From Burkholderiaceae bacterium (GTDB lineage Bacteria; Pseudomonadota; Gammaproteobacteria; Burkholderiales; Burkholderiaceae_B): DNA of 64,000 bases. The stretch covers positions 1 to 64,000 of the forward strand of contig JAMNXR010000018.1 of the NCBI GenBank assembly GCA_023653055.1. The letters run 5' to 3'. The notes below the pieces were generated by a model that did no database searches, had not been told where the DNA came from, and saw nothing but the letters and a program-made list of their open reading frames with translations. This document shows, in pieces, positions 50,986 through 60,322 of this stretch (positions within the stretch are counted from its first letter, which is position 1; the number at the start of each line of letters is the position of its first letter). The position numbers were made by a program, and so were the translations under genes.

Positions 50986-52268
50986 TTGCAACGGCATTGA
51001 CCATCTTATTGGTTTTAATTGGTCTGAGTATCCCCGTTGGTGCAGCGCTTGGTGTGCTTGGGATCGCGCTCGACCAAATATATTCGATGCTGCCACTATC
51101 ACGCGCAATGGGTGAGTTGGCCTGGACAACGAATACAGAATTTTTGCTTGTCGCCATTCCTTTGTTTATTTTGCTTGGTGAGCTCTTGCTGCGTGCGGGC
51201 TTTGCAGAGCGTATGTACTCTTCACTGAGTTTATGGCTCTCGTGGCTGCCCGGTGGCTTGATGCATGCAAATATTGGCGCTTCAGCCTTGTTTGCAGCGA
51301 CTTCCGGTTCGAGTGTTGCCACTGCGGCAACGGTTGGGACGGTCGCGCTCCCTCAAATTGCAAAGCGTGGGTATAACGAATCGCTTTTCTTAGGCAGTAT
51401 TGCAGCAGGAGGAACGCTGGGGATTTTGATACCTCCGTCTATCAACTTAGTGATCTATGGTGTGTTGACCAACTCTTCTGTGCCTAAGCTTTATCTTGCA
51501 GGAATTTTGCCTGGCCTATTGCTTGCTAGCTTATTTATGCTAACCATCATTTTGGCTTGTATGTACAAGCCTTCTTGGGGTGGCGAGCGTATACATGCAA
51601 GTTGGTCGGAGCGTTTAAAGTCATTGGTACACCTTGTGCCACCGATGGGAATTTTCTTGTTGGTGGTGGGTTCAATTTATGCAGGGGTTGCGACGCCAAC
51701 AGAAGCCGCTGCGTTGGGTGTCCTAGGTGCGATGATATTGGCCGCAGCCTATCGTCGCTTAACCATCGCGATGGTGCGCGAATCCCTTGAAAATACAATG
51801 CGCTCCTCAGCGATGATTATGCTGATCGTGGTAAGCGCAAGTTTTTTAAATTTTGTAATGTCTGCAACTGGATTAACTACTGCGCTGACCAATGCCATCA
51901 CCGGTTTAGGCTTTTCGCCTTATGTCATGCTTTTGCTATTAATTGTTTTTTATCTTGTACTCGGTTGTTTTATGGAAACCCTGTCCATGATGATTACGAC
52001 GATACCAATCGTTGCCCCAGTAATGATAGCGCTTGGTTTTGATCCAATATGGCTAGGTATCATCATTATTGTTTTGGTTGAGGCTGCACTCATTACACCG
52101 CCCGTTGGTTTGAATCTATTTGTTGTCCAAAGCCTTCGCACCAGCGGTTCGATGACGCCAGTGATTATTGGCTCTCTGCCGTTTGTACTCGCGATGATGT
52201 TGCTGCTTTTATTGCTCGCGCTCTTTCCTGCTTTGGCACTTTGGTTGCCGAAATTGTTCGCGATTTAG
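50982..52268 (+). CDS. dctM: TRAP transporter large permease subunit, DctM family
   Basis: This 428-residue protein has about 12 hydrophobic segments and the usual DctM stretches GASALFAATSGSSVATAATV, YNESLFLGSIAAGGTLGILIPPS and LGCFMETLSMMITTIPIVAP. It forms the Na+-driven channel with DctQ and receives substrate from DctP. The DUF2848 gene starts 44 bp after it, in the same operon by spacing and direction. Confidence 0.93.
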   Translation: MIATALTILLVLIGLSIPVGAALGVLGIALDQIYSMLPLSRAMGELAWTTNTEFLLVAIPLFILLGELLLRAGFAERMYSSLSLWLSWLPGGLMHANIGASALFAATSGSSVATAATVGTVALPQIAKRGYNESLFLGSIAAGGTLGILIPPSINLVIYGVLTNSSVPKLYLAGILPGLLLASLFMLTIILACMYKPSWGGERIHASWSERLKSLVHLVPPMGIFLLVVGSIYAGVATPTEAAALGVLGAMILAAAYRRLTIAMVRESLENTMRSSAMIMLIVVSASFLNFVMSATGLTTALTNAITGLGFSPYVMLLLLIVFYLVLGCFMETLSMMITTIPIVAPVMIALGFDPIWLGIIIIVLVEAALITPPVGLNLFVVQSLRTSGSMTPVIIGSLPFVLAMMLLLLLLALFPALALWLPKLFAI

Positions 52269-52312
52269 AGTGTTAAACGTATACAACTTTAAAATAATTT
52301 TTCGGAAAAACG

Positions 52313-52999
52313 ATGCATTTGAATTTTGATCTCTTAGCACTTAACGGCTCTAAACAAGCAATCTCGGCCGATATCCATCAGATGGTGATCGCTGGATGGG
52401 CGGGACGCGATCATGCTGCGATTGAGCATCATATTGAAGAGTTGGCTGCGATTGGCGTGCCTAGACCAAGTTCTGTTCCGCTTTTTTATCGTGTTGCTAG
52501 TCAGACCTTATCTCAAGCTTCACTCATCGAAGTGGTGGGTCAAGAGAGTTCGGGCGAGGTTGAGGTATTTGTCTTTACCCATCAAGATGAGTTGCTGGTG
52601 TCACTGACCTCCGACCATACGGATCGTGGGCTCGAGACGGTTAGCGTCGCATTATCAAAACAGGTTTGTACCAAGCCAGTCGGCTCAGAGGCATGGCGTT
52701 TTCAGGATGTCGCGGCGCACTGGGATCAGTTAAGGATTGAGTCTTACATTACAGAAGATGGTAAGCGGGTGCAGTATCAATCTGGTCCTTTGTCTGCATT
52801 ACTGCATCCTGTGGATTTGATTACGCGCTATGTCAAGAGTGAGATTTTGCCAGCAGGCGTGGCGATGAGTTGCGGGACTGTTGGCACACAAGGTGCGATT
52901 CGTCCCGCTGCACGATTTGAGATGAGTCTGATCGACCCTGTATTGAATCGATCGCTCACGCATCGTTATGATATTGAGACTTTGCCCAAAGTGAGCTAA
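52313..52999 (+). CDS. DUF2848 domain protein
   Basis: This 228-residue cytoplasmic protein has the DUF2848 pattern: VIAGWAGRDHAAIEHHIEEL near residue 26, VPLFYRVASQTLSQ, the SDHTDRGLE motif near residue 100 and VAMSCGTVGTQGAIRPA near residue 190. The S-D-H-T-D-R and S-C-G-T segments resemble the metal and substrate loops of fumarylacetoacetate-hydrolase-like enzymes, which is an inference. It closes the DUF1445-dctPQM unit and is followed by the convergent Bug gene 14 bp later. The two uncharacterised enzymes around one TRAP system suggest a shared substrate. Confidence 0.82.
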   Translation: MHLNFDLLALNGSKQAISADIHQMVIAGWAGRDHAAIEHHIEELAAIGVPRPSSVPLFYRVASQTLSQASLIEVVGQESSGEVEVFVFTHQDELLVSLTSDHTDRGLETVSVALSKQVCTKPVGSEAWRFQDVAAHWDQLRIESYITEDGKRVQYQSGPLSALLHPVDLITRYVKSEILPAGVAMSCGTVGTQGAIRPAARFEMSLIDPVLNRSLTHRYDIETLPKVS

Positions 53000-53013
53000 G
53001 TCCCTGAATGCTG

Positions 53014-54009
53014 TTACTCAGGCTTGATGCCTGCCGCCTGAACAGTTTTGCTCCATTTTTTGATTTCAGTATCAAGGAATGCAGCAAACTCTTCGGGTGA
53101 CATGGCAACGGGCTCTTGGCCTGCCTTATTCATGATTTCGATGACTTGCGGATCTTTTAAAGCTTTGTTGAGCTGCGCATTGGCTTGCTTGACGGCTTCG
53201 GGTGGTGTGCCTTTTGGCGCAACAACGCCTGACCAGGAATAGGCCTCATAGCCTTTTACGCCCGCAGAGGCGATGGTGGGCAGCTCCGGGAAAAAGACTG
53301 AAGGTTCAGGATTGCCAACTGCGATCGCACGCACGCGACCCGATTTAATGAAAGGAATCGCTGAGGTCGAATCGGCAAACATCAGTTGTACCTGACCGCC
53401 AACGAGATCCTGCATTGCGGGTGAGCTACCTTTGTAGGGAATATGTTGCATCTTTACACCCGTTAGGCTCGCAAAGAGCTCGCCTGCCAAGTGTGTACCA
53501 CCGCCCGTTCCTGCTGAGCTATAGGACAGCTTGTTGGGATTGGCTTTTGCATAGTCAATGAGTTCTTGCACAGATTTGACTGGCAAAGAGGGATGGACAA
53601 CAAGAACAATCGGGTAACGCGCACCCATGCCGACAGGAACAAAGTCCTTTTGAATGTCGTAGGGCAGCTTAGTGTTCAAGCTGGGCAGCACCGCATGGTG
53701 AATCGCGGCAAAAAAGAAGTGATAGCCATCGGGTGCGGCTTTGGCAGCGGCTTGAGCGCCAACGATGCCGCCGGCACCGGCTTTGTTATCGATCACGGCA
53801 GGGGTTGACCAGTTTTTTGCCATCGCTTGGGTGGTCAGTCTGGCCGTGGTGTCGACTGGACCACCTGGAGGAAAGGGCACGATAAAGGTGACGGCCTTGT
53901 CGGGCCAAGTCGTTGAGGCTTGCGCGTGGGTAACTCCTGAAACCGTGATTCCTGTCATTGAAAACAAACAAAGTGTCAGGAGCTGATTGAAATGACGAGA
54001 GAGGCGCAT
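53014..54009 (-). CDS. Bug/TctC family periplasmic receptor
   Basis: This 331-residue protein has a signal peptide cut near VTHAQ. Marks are VPFPPGGPVDTTARLT, DNKAGAGGIVGAQAAA, APDGYHFFFAAIHH, HIPYKGSSPAMQDLV and YSWSGVVAPKGTPP. The F-A-A-I-H-H ligand loop is distinctive among the six paralogues in the window. It converges on the DUF2848 gene and stands alone, with a 235-bp gap upstream shared with the divergent MBL hydrolase gene. Confidence 0.92.
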   Translation of the reverse strand: MRLSRHFNQLLTLCLFSMTGITVSGVTHAQASTTWPDKAVTFIVPFPPGGPVDTTARLTTQAMAKNWSTPAVIDNKAGAGGIVGAQAAAKAAPDGYHFFFAAIHHAVLPSLNTKLPYDIQKDFVPVGMGARYPIVLVVHPSLPVKSVQELIDYAKANPNKLSYSSAGTGGGTHLAGELFASLTGVKMQHIPYKGSSPAMQDLVGGQVQLMFADSTSAIPFIKSGRVRAIAVGNPEPSVFFPELPTIASAGVKGYEAYSWSGVVAPKGTPPEAVKQANAQLNKALKDPQVIEIMNKAGQEPVAMSPEEFAAFLDTEIKKWSKTVQAAGIKPE

Positions 54010-54244
54010 GGTTTTCCTTTTTGTATTTTAATTAATGGAGATCAAAACTTTTTCATACTTAGGTCCTAAGCTTAGCGCAGGTGCAAGAGTTGAATTGAGA
54101 TGGCAAGCAACGGCAGGGCGCCTGACAAACAACAACGATATCTCTACGCGTTTAAAGCTGCTAAATTTGGGTCTAATGATTTAAACAATCATCACATAGA
54201 TTATTTGTTGTGATTATCTCTCAACTTTTGCTCAGGAATGCGCC

Positions 54245-55207
54245 ATGATCACTAGACTTAAATTTCTCGGTGTTGGCATTGCTGCCGCCGCCTCACTGAT
54301 GTTCTCTCCAGTTTGGGCTCAGGCTGCGCCTGACCTTGGCACCCCGACCTTGCCTGCCCCAGGTTTTAAAAAGGTAAAAGTTGGTGAGATGGAAGTGATT
54401 TCTCTCAACGACGGAGTTTCACGTCGTCCACTGGTGGAAGAGTTTGTCAAAAACGCACCATTTGCTGAAGTCAAAGCGCTGCTGGCTTCGCAAAACTTGC
54501 CGACAAATTACATCGACATTCCTTTCACGCCATTTTTGGTGGTGAGCGGTAATCAGCGATACCTGATGGATACGGGCTTCGCTGATAATGGCGGCGCGAC
54601 AACAGGCAAGACGATTGCAAACATGGCGGCTGCTGGTTACAAACCTGAGGATATCAACAACGTTGTGATCAGCCATTTTCACGGTGATCACATCAACGGG
54701 TTGCTCTACAAAGACGGTTCGTTGGTCTATCCAAACGCCAAGGTGCACGTGCCAGCAAGCGAGTACGCGTTTTGGATGGATAAAGAGCGCTTGGAAAAAG
54801 CAACTGGTGGGTTAAAGGGTGCAATGACCAATGCTCAACGCGTCTTTAACAAAATCCCTGCAGACCGTTTGGTCAAGTTTGAATCGGGCAAAGACGTCGC
54901 ACCTGGCATCACTTCTGTTGCAGCGTTTGGTCACACACCTGGCCACACGCTCTTTACCGTCAAGTCAGGCGGTCAGTCTTTTATCTACGTGGCTGACATC
55001 ACAAATGTGCCTGAATTGTTTGCCCGTAATCCAGACTGGGCAGTGACGTTTGATATGGACCCAGAGATGGCGCGCCAGTCACGCCGCAAGATCTTCGACA
55101 TGATCGTCAAAGATAAGATGATGGTGGGCGGATTTCACTTTCCTGGCAATGCAATCGGCACGATCGCACCTTTGGGTAACGGCTATCAGTTCACACCGAT
55201 GAAGTAA
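54245..55207 (+). CDS. Periplasmic metallo-beta-lactamase-fold hydrolase
   Basis: This 320-residue protein has a signal peptide (cut near VWAQA). The MBL motif HFHGDH is at about residues 143-148 (VISHFHGDHINGL). Later metal ligands are the His in FGHTPGHTLFTV, the Asp in YVADITN and the final His in VGGFHFPG. The order and the Y-I-D-I-P-F-T-P-F strand resemble periplasmic quorum-quenching or arylsulfatase/lactonase-like MBL proteins rather than class B beta-lactamases. It is followed by a strong terminator, so it is monocistronic. Confidence 0.87.
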   Translation: MITRLKFLGVGIAAAASLMFSPVWAQAAPDLGTPTLPAPGFKKVKVGEMEVISLNDGVSRRPLVEEFVKNAPFAEVKALLASQNLPTNYIDIPFTPFLVVSGNQRYLMDTGFADNGGATTGKTIANMAAAGYKPEDINNVVISHFHGDHINGLLYKDGSLVYPNAKVHVPASEYAFWMDKERLEKATGGLKGAMTNAQRVFNKIPADRLVKFESGKDVAPGITSVAAFGHTPGHTLFTVKSGGQSFIYVADITNVPELFARNPDWAVTFDMDPEMARQSRRKIFDMIVKDKMMVGGFHFPGNAIGTIAPLGNGYQFTPMK

Positions 55208-55250
55208 TTCACCTGTGTGAACGATGCGATCCGAGTGAGTCGCATCTCAA

Positions 55251-55298
55251 AGCCCTCTTTAGCCTGAGTATCAAAGCTAAAGAGGGCTTTGTTCTTTT
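55251..55298 (+). terminator. Rho-independent terminator of the MBL hydrolase gene
   Basis: AGCCCTCTTTAGC (55251-55263) pairs with GCTAAAGAGGGCT (55276-55288), a 13-bp perfect stem, followed by TTGTTCTTTT. Confidence 0.8.
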
Positions 55299-55337
55299 GA
55301 AGGCTCTACAATCATCAGATACAAGATAAATGATCGG

Positions 55338-56600
55338 ATGATCCGCATGAATGATGTTAATCAGCAATTGACCACAAGCTTCAATGCACTGAGCGCCAAG
55401 ATCGTATTAGCCGGTGCGCTAATGCTGGCTGCGACCGCAGTGACTGCGCAATCCACCAGCTTTGATACCTGTATCAAAGGACTGCGTCAATCCGTCGTTT
55501 CTCAGGGCATCACTGCCGCTGTATTTGATCGGGCAACCGCTGGCATCGAACCTGATCCGGATGTGCTCAAGGCCTTTTCTTTTCAGCCTGAGTTTAGAAC
55601 GGCTATTTGGGATTACCTCGCAGGTCTGGTGGATCAGGAGCGCGTGGACGATGGTCGCGCGAAGCTTAAAGAGTGGTCCAAAGTACTGGCGGAGGCTGAA
55701 CAAAAATATGGTGTCGATCGCAATGTGATTGTTGCGGTCTGGGGTGTCGAGTCCAATTACGGACGGATTCAGGGTAAGCGGGAAATCGTGCGTTCTTTGA
55801 CTACACTCATTTGCGCGGATAAACGCCAAGCATTTTTCAGAGGCGAGCTGTTGGCGACCTTACGAATTTTGCAGAGCGGTGATATCCCGCAAGAGGCCTT
55901 AGTGGGCTCGTGGGCAGGTGCGTTTGGACAAACCCAATTTATGCCCACAACCTATCAACGTTTAGCCGTGGATTTTGATGGTGATGGTCGTCGAGATATC
56001 GTGGGCTCAGTTCCAGATGCGTTGGGATCAACCGCAAACTTTTTAAAACAAGCGGGTTGGATCACAGGCCAGCCTTGGGGTGTTGAGGTGCAAATCCCAG
56101 CCAACTATTCCGGTCCGTCAGGTCGTCGGACGAAGCAGTCCCTTGCTCAATGGAAAAGCCTGGGCATCAAAGCGTTGTCGTCGGTCTCTTTGCCTGACTC
56201 CACACAAGCTGCACTGCTCTTGCCTGCAGGCGCGCAGGGGCCCGCATTTTTAGTGTTTCGTAACTTTGATGCCATCTACAGCTATAACGCAGCAGAATCC
56301 TATGCACTGGCGATTGCCCATCTGAGCGACCGTTTGAAGGGCGGTGCAACGTTCAAGACTGCCTGGCCCACGGACGATGCCGGGACGAGTCGTGCCGAGC
56401 GGCGTGAAATACAACAAGCCTTGCTCAATCGCGGGTATGACATTGGTGAGGTCGACGGACTGATTGGCGCTAAAAGTCGTGAGGCAATTAGCGAATTTCA
56501 GAAATCGAGTGGACTGGTCGTAAATGGTCGGGCAGGGCAACAAGTACTCAAGGCATTGCGAGCACCTGTTTCAACGCGTGCGCCTAAGGTCGGTGGCTGA
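55338..56600 (+). CDS. Lytic murein transglycosylase, MltB family, with peptidoglycan-binding domain
   Basis: This 420-residue protein has a signal peptide cut near VTAQS. The SLT_2 domain follows (about residues 40-345), with the catalytic Glu138 in VWGVESNYGRIQG. GSWAGAFGQTQFMPTTYQR and VDFDGDGRRDIVGSVPDALGS-type segments bind glycan. Residues about 350-415 are a PG_binding_1 domain (QALLNRGYDIGEVDGLIG, EAISEFQKSSGL). It cuts glycan strands to 1,6-anhydro ends in the periplasm. There is no lipobox, so it is soluble or held by its binding domain. The chromate transporter gene begins 1 bp after it. Confidence 0.92.
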   Translation: MIRMNDVNQQLTTSFNALSAKIVLAGALMLAATAVTAQSTSFDTCIKGLRQSVVSQGITAAVFDRATAGIEPDPDVLKAFSFQPEFRTAIWDYLAGLVDQERVDDGRAKLKEWSKVLAEAEQKYGVDRNVIVAVWGVESNYGRIQGKREIVRSLTTLICADKRQAFFRGELLATLRILQSGDIPQEALVGSWAGAFGQTQFMPTTYQRLAVDFDGDGRRDIVGSVPDALGSTANFLKQAGWITGQPWGVEVQIPANYSGPSGRRTKQSLAQWKSLGIKALSSVSLPDSTQAALLLPAGAQGPAFLVFRNFDAIYSYNAAESYALAIAHLSDRLKGGATFKTAWPTDDAGTSRAERREIQQALLNRGYDIGEVDGLIGAKSREAISEFQKSSGLVVNGRAGQQVLKALRAPVSTRAPKVGG

Positions 56601-56601
56601 A

Positions 56602-57174
56602 ATGACCTTACCCGCTAATGCCCAACCTCAATCCTTGGGCGAACTTTTCACGACCTTTAGTAGACTCGCGATCCAAGGCTTTGGCGGTGTTCTGGCCTTT
56701 ATCGAACGCGAGCTTGTTGAAAGAAAAAAATGGATGACCCGCGCGGAGTTTGTCGAGGAGTGGGCCATCGCGCGAACAATGCCGGGCCCACCCGCACTCA
56801 ATCTTTGCATCATGGTGGGCGCGCGTTATTTCGGTTGGCGCGGTGCGTTGGTATCGCTAGCGGGGATGTTCATGTTTCCCACTATGATTATCCTGGCCTT
56901 GGCAATCGCTTACGCGCACTTTGGTAATCATCCTCAAGTCATGGACGCTTTACGCGGGATGGGCGCCGTGGCGGCGGGCATGATCGGTGCGACAGGACTC
57001 AAGCTGCTCTCTGCGCTTAAGACCAACCCGCTAGGTGTAAAGGTTTGTTCTGCGCTTGTGATCTTGAGTTTCGTGGGTATCGCGCTGGTGCAATGGCGAT
57101 TGTTGTACGTCTTGGTGATATTGGGGGGAGTTGGTTATGTGCTGGCATTCCTGAAACTCAAGGATCAAGCATGA
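56602..57174 (+). CDS. Chromate transporter half-protein (ChrA N-type)
   Basis: ATG 56602 starts 1 bp after the previous stop; the protein has 190 residues with about five membrane helices. The family motif is F-G-G-V-L-A-F-I-E-R-E near residue 25 and ARTMPGPPALNLCIMVGARY near residue 57. In short-chain CHR systems two half-size proteins of opposite topology form the transporter; the other half is the next gene, overlapping by 4 bp. The substrate is chromate in known cases, but related half-size pairs may move other anions. Confidence 0.87.
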   Translation: MTLPANAQPQSLGELFTTFSRLAIQGFGGVLAFIERELVERKKWMTRAEFVEEWAIARTMPGPPALNLCIMVGARYFGWRGALVSLAGMFMFPTMIILALAIAYAHFGNHPQVMDALRGMGAVAAGMIGATGLKLLSALKTNPLGVKVCSALVILSFVGIALVQWRLLYVLVILGGVGYVLAFLKLKDQA

Positions 57175-57761
57175 ATGACACCTTGACGCTGGCAATGTTG
57201 TGGACCGATTGGTTTAATCTCTTTAAACATTTCGCCTCGATTTCGATTGCTTCCGTGGGTGGGCCACTTGTATTGTTGCCTGAGGTCCATCATTTTCTGG
57301 TGGAGCAGCAAAGTTGGCTAACTGATGCGCAGTTCAGGGCTTCTATCGTGATTGCTCAGGCCTCACCGGGCCCCAACGTGATGTTCGTGGCATTAATGGG
57401 GTGGAACATCGGGCTCAATGCAGGCGGTTTCGGTTGGGCGGCTTTCTCAGCCATCATTTGTATGGCAGGCATTTTGCTGCCGAGTTCGCTATTGATTTTT
57501 GTGACGGCGCGCTGGGTGCAAAAGCATCAGAATTTACGCGCTGTTCGAGCGTTTAAGTTAGGATTGAGCCCAGTGGTTATATCTATGATGATTGCGGCAG
57601 GCTGGTTATTGGCAACCGCCAATACCACTGTGACGCGTGATTGGCCACTTTGGGTCGTCGCTGGCGTCACGACTTTGATTGTCTATCGCACCAAGGTGCA
57701 CATGCTGTATTTGTTAGCGATTGGTGCAGTGCTTGGTGCGAGTGGTTTATTGACGATGTAA
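57171..57761 (+). CDS. Chromate transporter half-protein (ChrA C-type)
   Basis: The ATG at 57171 overlaps the stop of the first half (ATGA); the protein has 196 residues. The motif here is SVGGPLVLLPEVHHFLVEQQ near residue 28 and ASPGPNVMFVALMGWN near residue 60, the paralogous version of the first-half motifs. Five to six membrane helices are expected. The strict coupling with its partner supports a heterodimer. It converges on the FKBP gene 5 bp later. Confidence 0.87.
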   Translation: MNDTLTLAMLWTDWFNLFKHFASISIASVGGPLVLLPEVHHFLVEQQSWLTDAQFRASIVIAQASPGPNVMFVALMGWNIGLNAGGFGWAAFSAIICMAGILLPSSLLIFVTARWVQKHQNLRAVRAFKLGLSPVVISMMIAAGWLLATANTTVTRDWPLWVVAGVTTLIVYRTKVHMLYLLAIGAVLGASGLLTM

Positions 57762-57766
57762 TCGAT

Positions 57767-58114
57767 TTAGTTGACTTCGAGTAACTCAACATCAAATACA
57801 AGCGTGGCGTTTGGAGGAATGACACCGCCAGCGCCGCGGGCGCCATAGCCCATTTCGGGAGGAATAATGAGCGTGCGTTGACCACCGACTTTCATGCCGG
57901 CAACGCCCTCATCCCAACCGCGAATCACATGACCAGCACCCAGCGGGAAATCAAACGGATCGCCGCGGTCTCGTGAACTATCAAACTTAGCACCTTTGTT
58001 GCCTGGGGCAGCGGCATCGTGCAACCAACCGGTGTAATGCACGGTAACGTGTGCGCCTGCTGTGGCTTCAGTTCCGCTACCAGTGGCAACTTCTATTTTC
58101 TCTAGTGTGCTCAT
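57767..58114 (-). CDS. FKBP-type peptidyl-prolyl isomerase
   Basis: This 115-residue protein is a single FKBP domain. It includes [29 protein letters not shown] followed by [15 protein letters not shown], and [15 protein letters not shown], with the aromatic pocket residues (Y, F, D, W, Y) in place. There is no signal peptide, so it acts in the cytoplasm on prolyl bonds. It lies 23 bp downstream of the lptF gene in the same direction and may be cotranscribed with it, although a functional link is not expected. Confidence 0.92.
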   Translation of the reverse strand: MSTLEKIEVATGSGTEATAGAHVTVHYTGWLHDAAAPGNKGAKFDSSRDRGDPFDFPLGAGHVIRGWDEGVAGMKVGGQRTLIIPPEMGYGARGAGGVIPPNATLVFDVELLEVN

Positions 58115-58137
58115 TTTAGTTCCTGTGTCGTTGATGA

Positions 58138-59256
58138 TCAGGCCGCACTCTGTACGACCGGGGGTTTGGGGGTTTTGACGCGTAAGCGGTTCATCAGCAG
58201 CCCGACTGTAAACAGTGCGAGGACACCATGAACGAGCCAGACGCCTATGCTAAACGAGAGCTTTCCGCTGATGATCCAGCCTTGTGAAATATTAATTAAA
58301 TTGAGGTAAAGCATGGCAATGAGGCCTGCAATCAGTAAGTCACCTGAACGCCCCATTCTTGGATTGACCGCACCTAGTGGAATGGCCATCAGTGCAAGGT
58401 TGAGTGCCGCGAGGGGCACCGATATGCGCCACATGAGTTGTCCTAGTGAGGCGGGCACTTTATCCTTGATGAGCAACTCGGTCGGGCGTGAACGCCGACT
58501 GTTAAGTGTTTGTTCACGTGCAGTTTCAAGCGATTTTTCACCATCTTTGCTCTCGATGCGGGCACCAAAGGCATCAAACTTGGTGAGCCGCATTTCAGCG
58601 CCGGAAGGTTTGATGTCGTAGCGCTGGCCAGGGCCAAGGACGAGAAACTTGTCCCCATTCGCCTCCAAGACCGTATCCGCCGACGAGGCGGTCACGACGG
58701 TGAGCCAATCTGGGTCGATGATGCGCATAAATACTTGACCGAGTGGACCATTCGCAACGCTTTGGCCTTCGACAAAAAAGACCCGTGCACCACTTTCGGT
58801 TTCGAGAAACTGGCCAGGCGTGATTTTGGAAAGGTCTGAGCGTAATTCAAAGCGGGCGCGGTATTCGCCGATCTGTCGGTTAGCCCAGGGCGTGCCAAAG
58901 AGGGTCAACGCGGCGATGAGTAGGGCGATAGGAATCGCGACGCGCAAGACCGGATTAATCCAGTTGAGCAAGGATAGACCGCTCGAGAACCACACCACCA
59001 TTTCAGATTCTCTGTAATTGCGGGTGACCGTCGTCAGCACACCAATGAAGATGGATACGGCCAAAATAATGGGTAAGGCGGCGATGGTGGTAAAGGCGGC
59101 CAAGCCAATCACGACATCGGCGCCGATGCGTCCCGCAGCGGCTTCGCCCAATAAACGTACCAGGATGACGCTCAGCCAAACGACGATCAGCGTCGAAAGT
59201 ACGACGCTAAAGTGATTGGTGATTTCGGAGACAACGGAACGTTTAAATAGGGACAT
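58138..59256 (-). CDS. lptF: LPS export ABC transporter permease
   Basis: This 372-residue protein has the LptF/LptG plan: three N-terminal membrane helices (to about residue 125, with [20 protein letters not shown] as the coupling segment), a periplasmic beta-jellyroll (about 130-265) including [12 protein letters not shown], and three C-terminal helices with [17 protein letters not shown]. It works with LptG and LptB to extract lipopolysaccharide from the inner membrane. lptG normally follows lptF, but here an FKBP gene does, so lptG must be elsewhere in the genome. Confidence 0.9.
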   Translation of the reverse strand: MSLFKRSVVSEITNHFSVVLSTLIVVWLSVILVRLLGEAAAGRIGADVVIGLAAFTTIAALPIILAVSIFIGVLTTVTRNYRESEMVVWFSSGLSLLNWINPVLRVAIPIALLIAALTLFGTPWANRQIGEYRARFELRSDLSKITPGQFLETESGARVFFVEGQSVANGPLGQVFMRIIDPDWLTVVTASSADTVLEANGDKFLVLGPGQRYDIKPSGAEMRLTKFDAFGARIESKDGEKSLETAREQTLNSRRSRPTELLIKDKVPASLGQLMWRISVPLAALNLALMAIPLGAVNPRMGRSGDLLIAGLIAMLYLNLINISQGWIISGKLSFSIGVWLVHGVLALFTVGLLMNRLRVKTPKPPVVQSAA

Positions 59257-59344
59257 TGTGCGCGATGCATGCTTGCATCATAAAAATGGTGCGGCGCAAA
59301 CAACGCCGACACCATGAATTTAGCACAATGAGGCGGCGATGGCC

Positions 59345-60298
59345 TTAGGCATTTGGAAGGCTGTCGATCAGTTGAATCATCCGTTTGCGCATTGCAGCAT
59401 CTGGGAGACGACCGACACCACCTGCCATATTGTCGATCATGTTAGATACACGACTGGTCGCAGGCGTAATGCAGGTGACGGCAGGGTGGCTAGCGACGAA
59501 TTTCAAGAAAAACTGTGCCCAAGTCGTGGCATCGAACTCTTTAGCCCAATCTGGCACGGCTTGACCTTTGACGCGACTCCATAGGCGGGTGCGTCCAAAG
59601 GGCGCATAGACCAGCACGGCAATGCCGCGTTCTTGGGCAAGCGGAAGAAATGTTTTCTCTGCGGATAAATCATCAATTGCATAGTTAGTGCCGATGAAGT
59701 CGAGTGTTTGCGTACGCATAGTCTCAAGCATGCTGTCATATTGATTGCTAAACGTCGTGGTCACGCCGAGATAGCGAATCCGGCCTTTTTCTTTGGCTTC
59801 ACGCAAAATGGGGAGTTGTGTCTGCATGTCTCCCATGTTGTGAATTTGGACGAGATCAATCACTGGTTTGCCAATACGCTTGAATGACATCTCCAGTTGT
59901 GCGCGTGCGGCAGTTGCGTCTGCAGCACCACCTCCACGCGGCGCCACATTGAGTTTTGTCGCCCAAAATAGTTTTTGTGCGACGCCAAGGTCTTGTGCAA
60001 TTTTTCCTGCGACTTCTTCAGAGGCGCCATAACTTGGGGCCGTATCAAACAACGTTCCACCTAGCTCAACCATTTTTGCCATGACATTTTTCAGGGCTTC
60101 GCGATCCTCGGAGCGGGCGACTTCTGCAAACGTGGCTGAGCTGCCAAGTCCGATGATAGGTAGACGCTGTCCGCTAGAGGGTATCGGGCGTGTGATCAAA
60201 GGACCCGTGTTGGCGAACGCTTGCGCCCAAGGGGTTGAAAGCGCTGAGGTGGTGGCCGCGGCGAGTGTGGTTTGAAGCCAGGTGCGACGATTCATCAT
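59345..60298 (-). CDS. Aldo/keto reductase family protein, Tat-type export signal
   Basis: The N-terminus NRRTWLQTTLAAATTSALST is a twin-arginine-like signal, so the folded enzyme would be exported with its cofactor. The TIM-barrel reductase has D85, Y90 (FDTAPSYGAS), K115 (WATKLN) and a His in LVQIHNM as the catalytic tetrad. YLGVTTTFSNQYDSM and PATSRVSNMIDN are the later cofactor-binding strands. Exported members of this family are widespread but their substrates are unknown. It is followed (upstream on the plus strand) by the lptF gene and preceded by the MFS gene, all on the minus strand. Confidence 0.87.
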   Translation of the reverse strand: MMNRRTWLQTTLAAATTSALSTPWAQAFANTGPLITRPIPSSGQRLPIIGLGSSATFAEVARSEDREALKNVMAKMVELGGTLFDTAPSYGASEEVAGKIAQDLGVAQKLFWATKLNVAPRGGGAADATAARAQLEMSFKRIGKPVIDLVQIHNMGDMQTQLPILREAKEKGRIRYLGVTTTFSNQYDSMLETMRTQTLDFIGTNYAIDDLSAEKTFLPLAQERGIAVLVYAPFGRTRLWSRVKGQAVPDWAKEFDATTWAQFFLKFVASHPAVTCITPATSRVSNMIDNMAGGVGRLPDAAMRKRMIQLIDSLPNA

Positions 60299-60322
60299 AT
60301 GCGTCTCCTAAAAGAGGATGGT

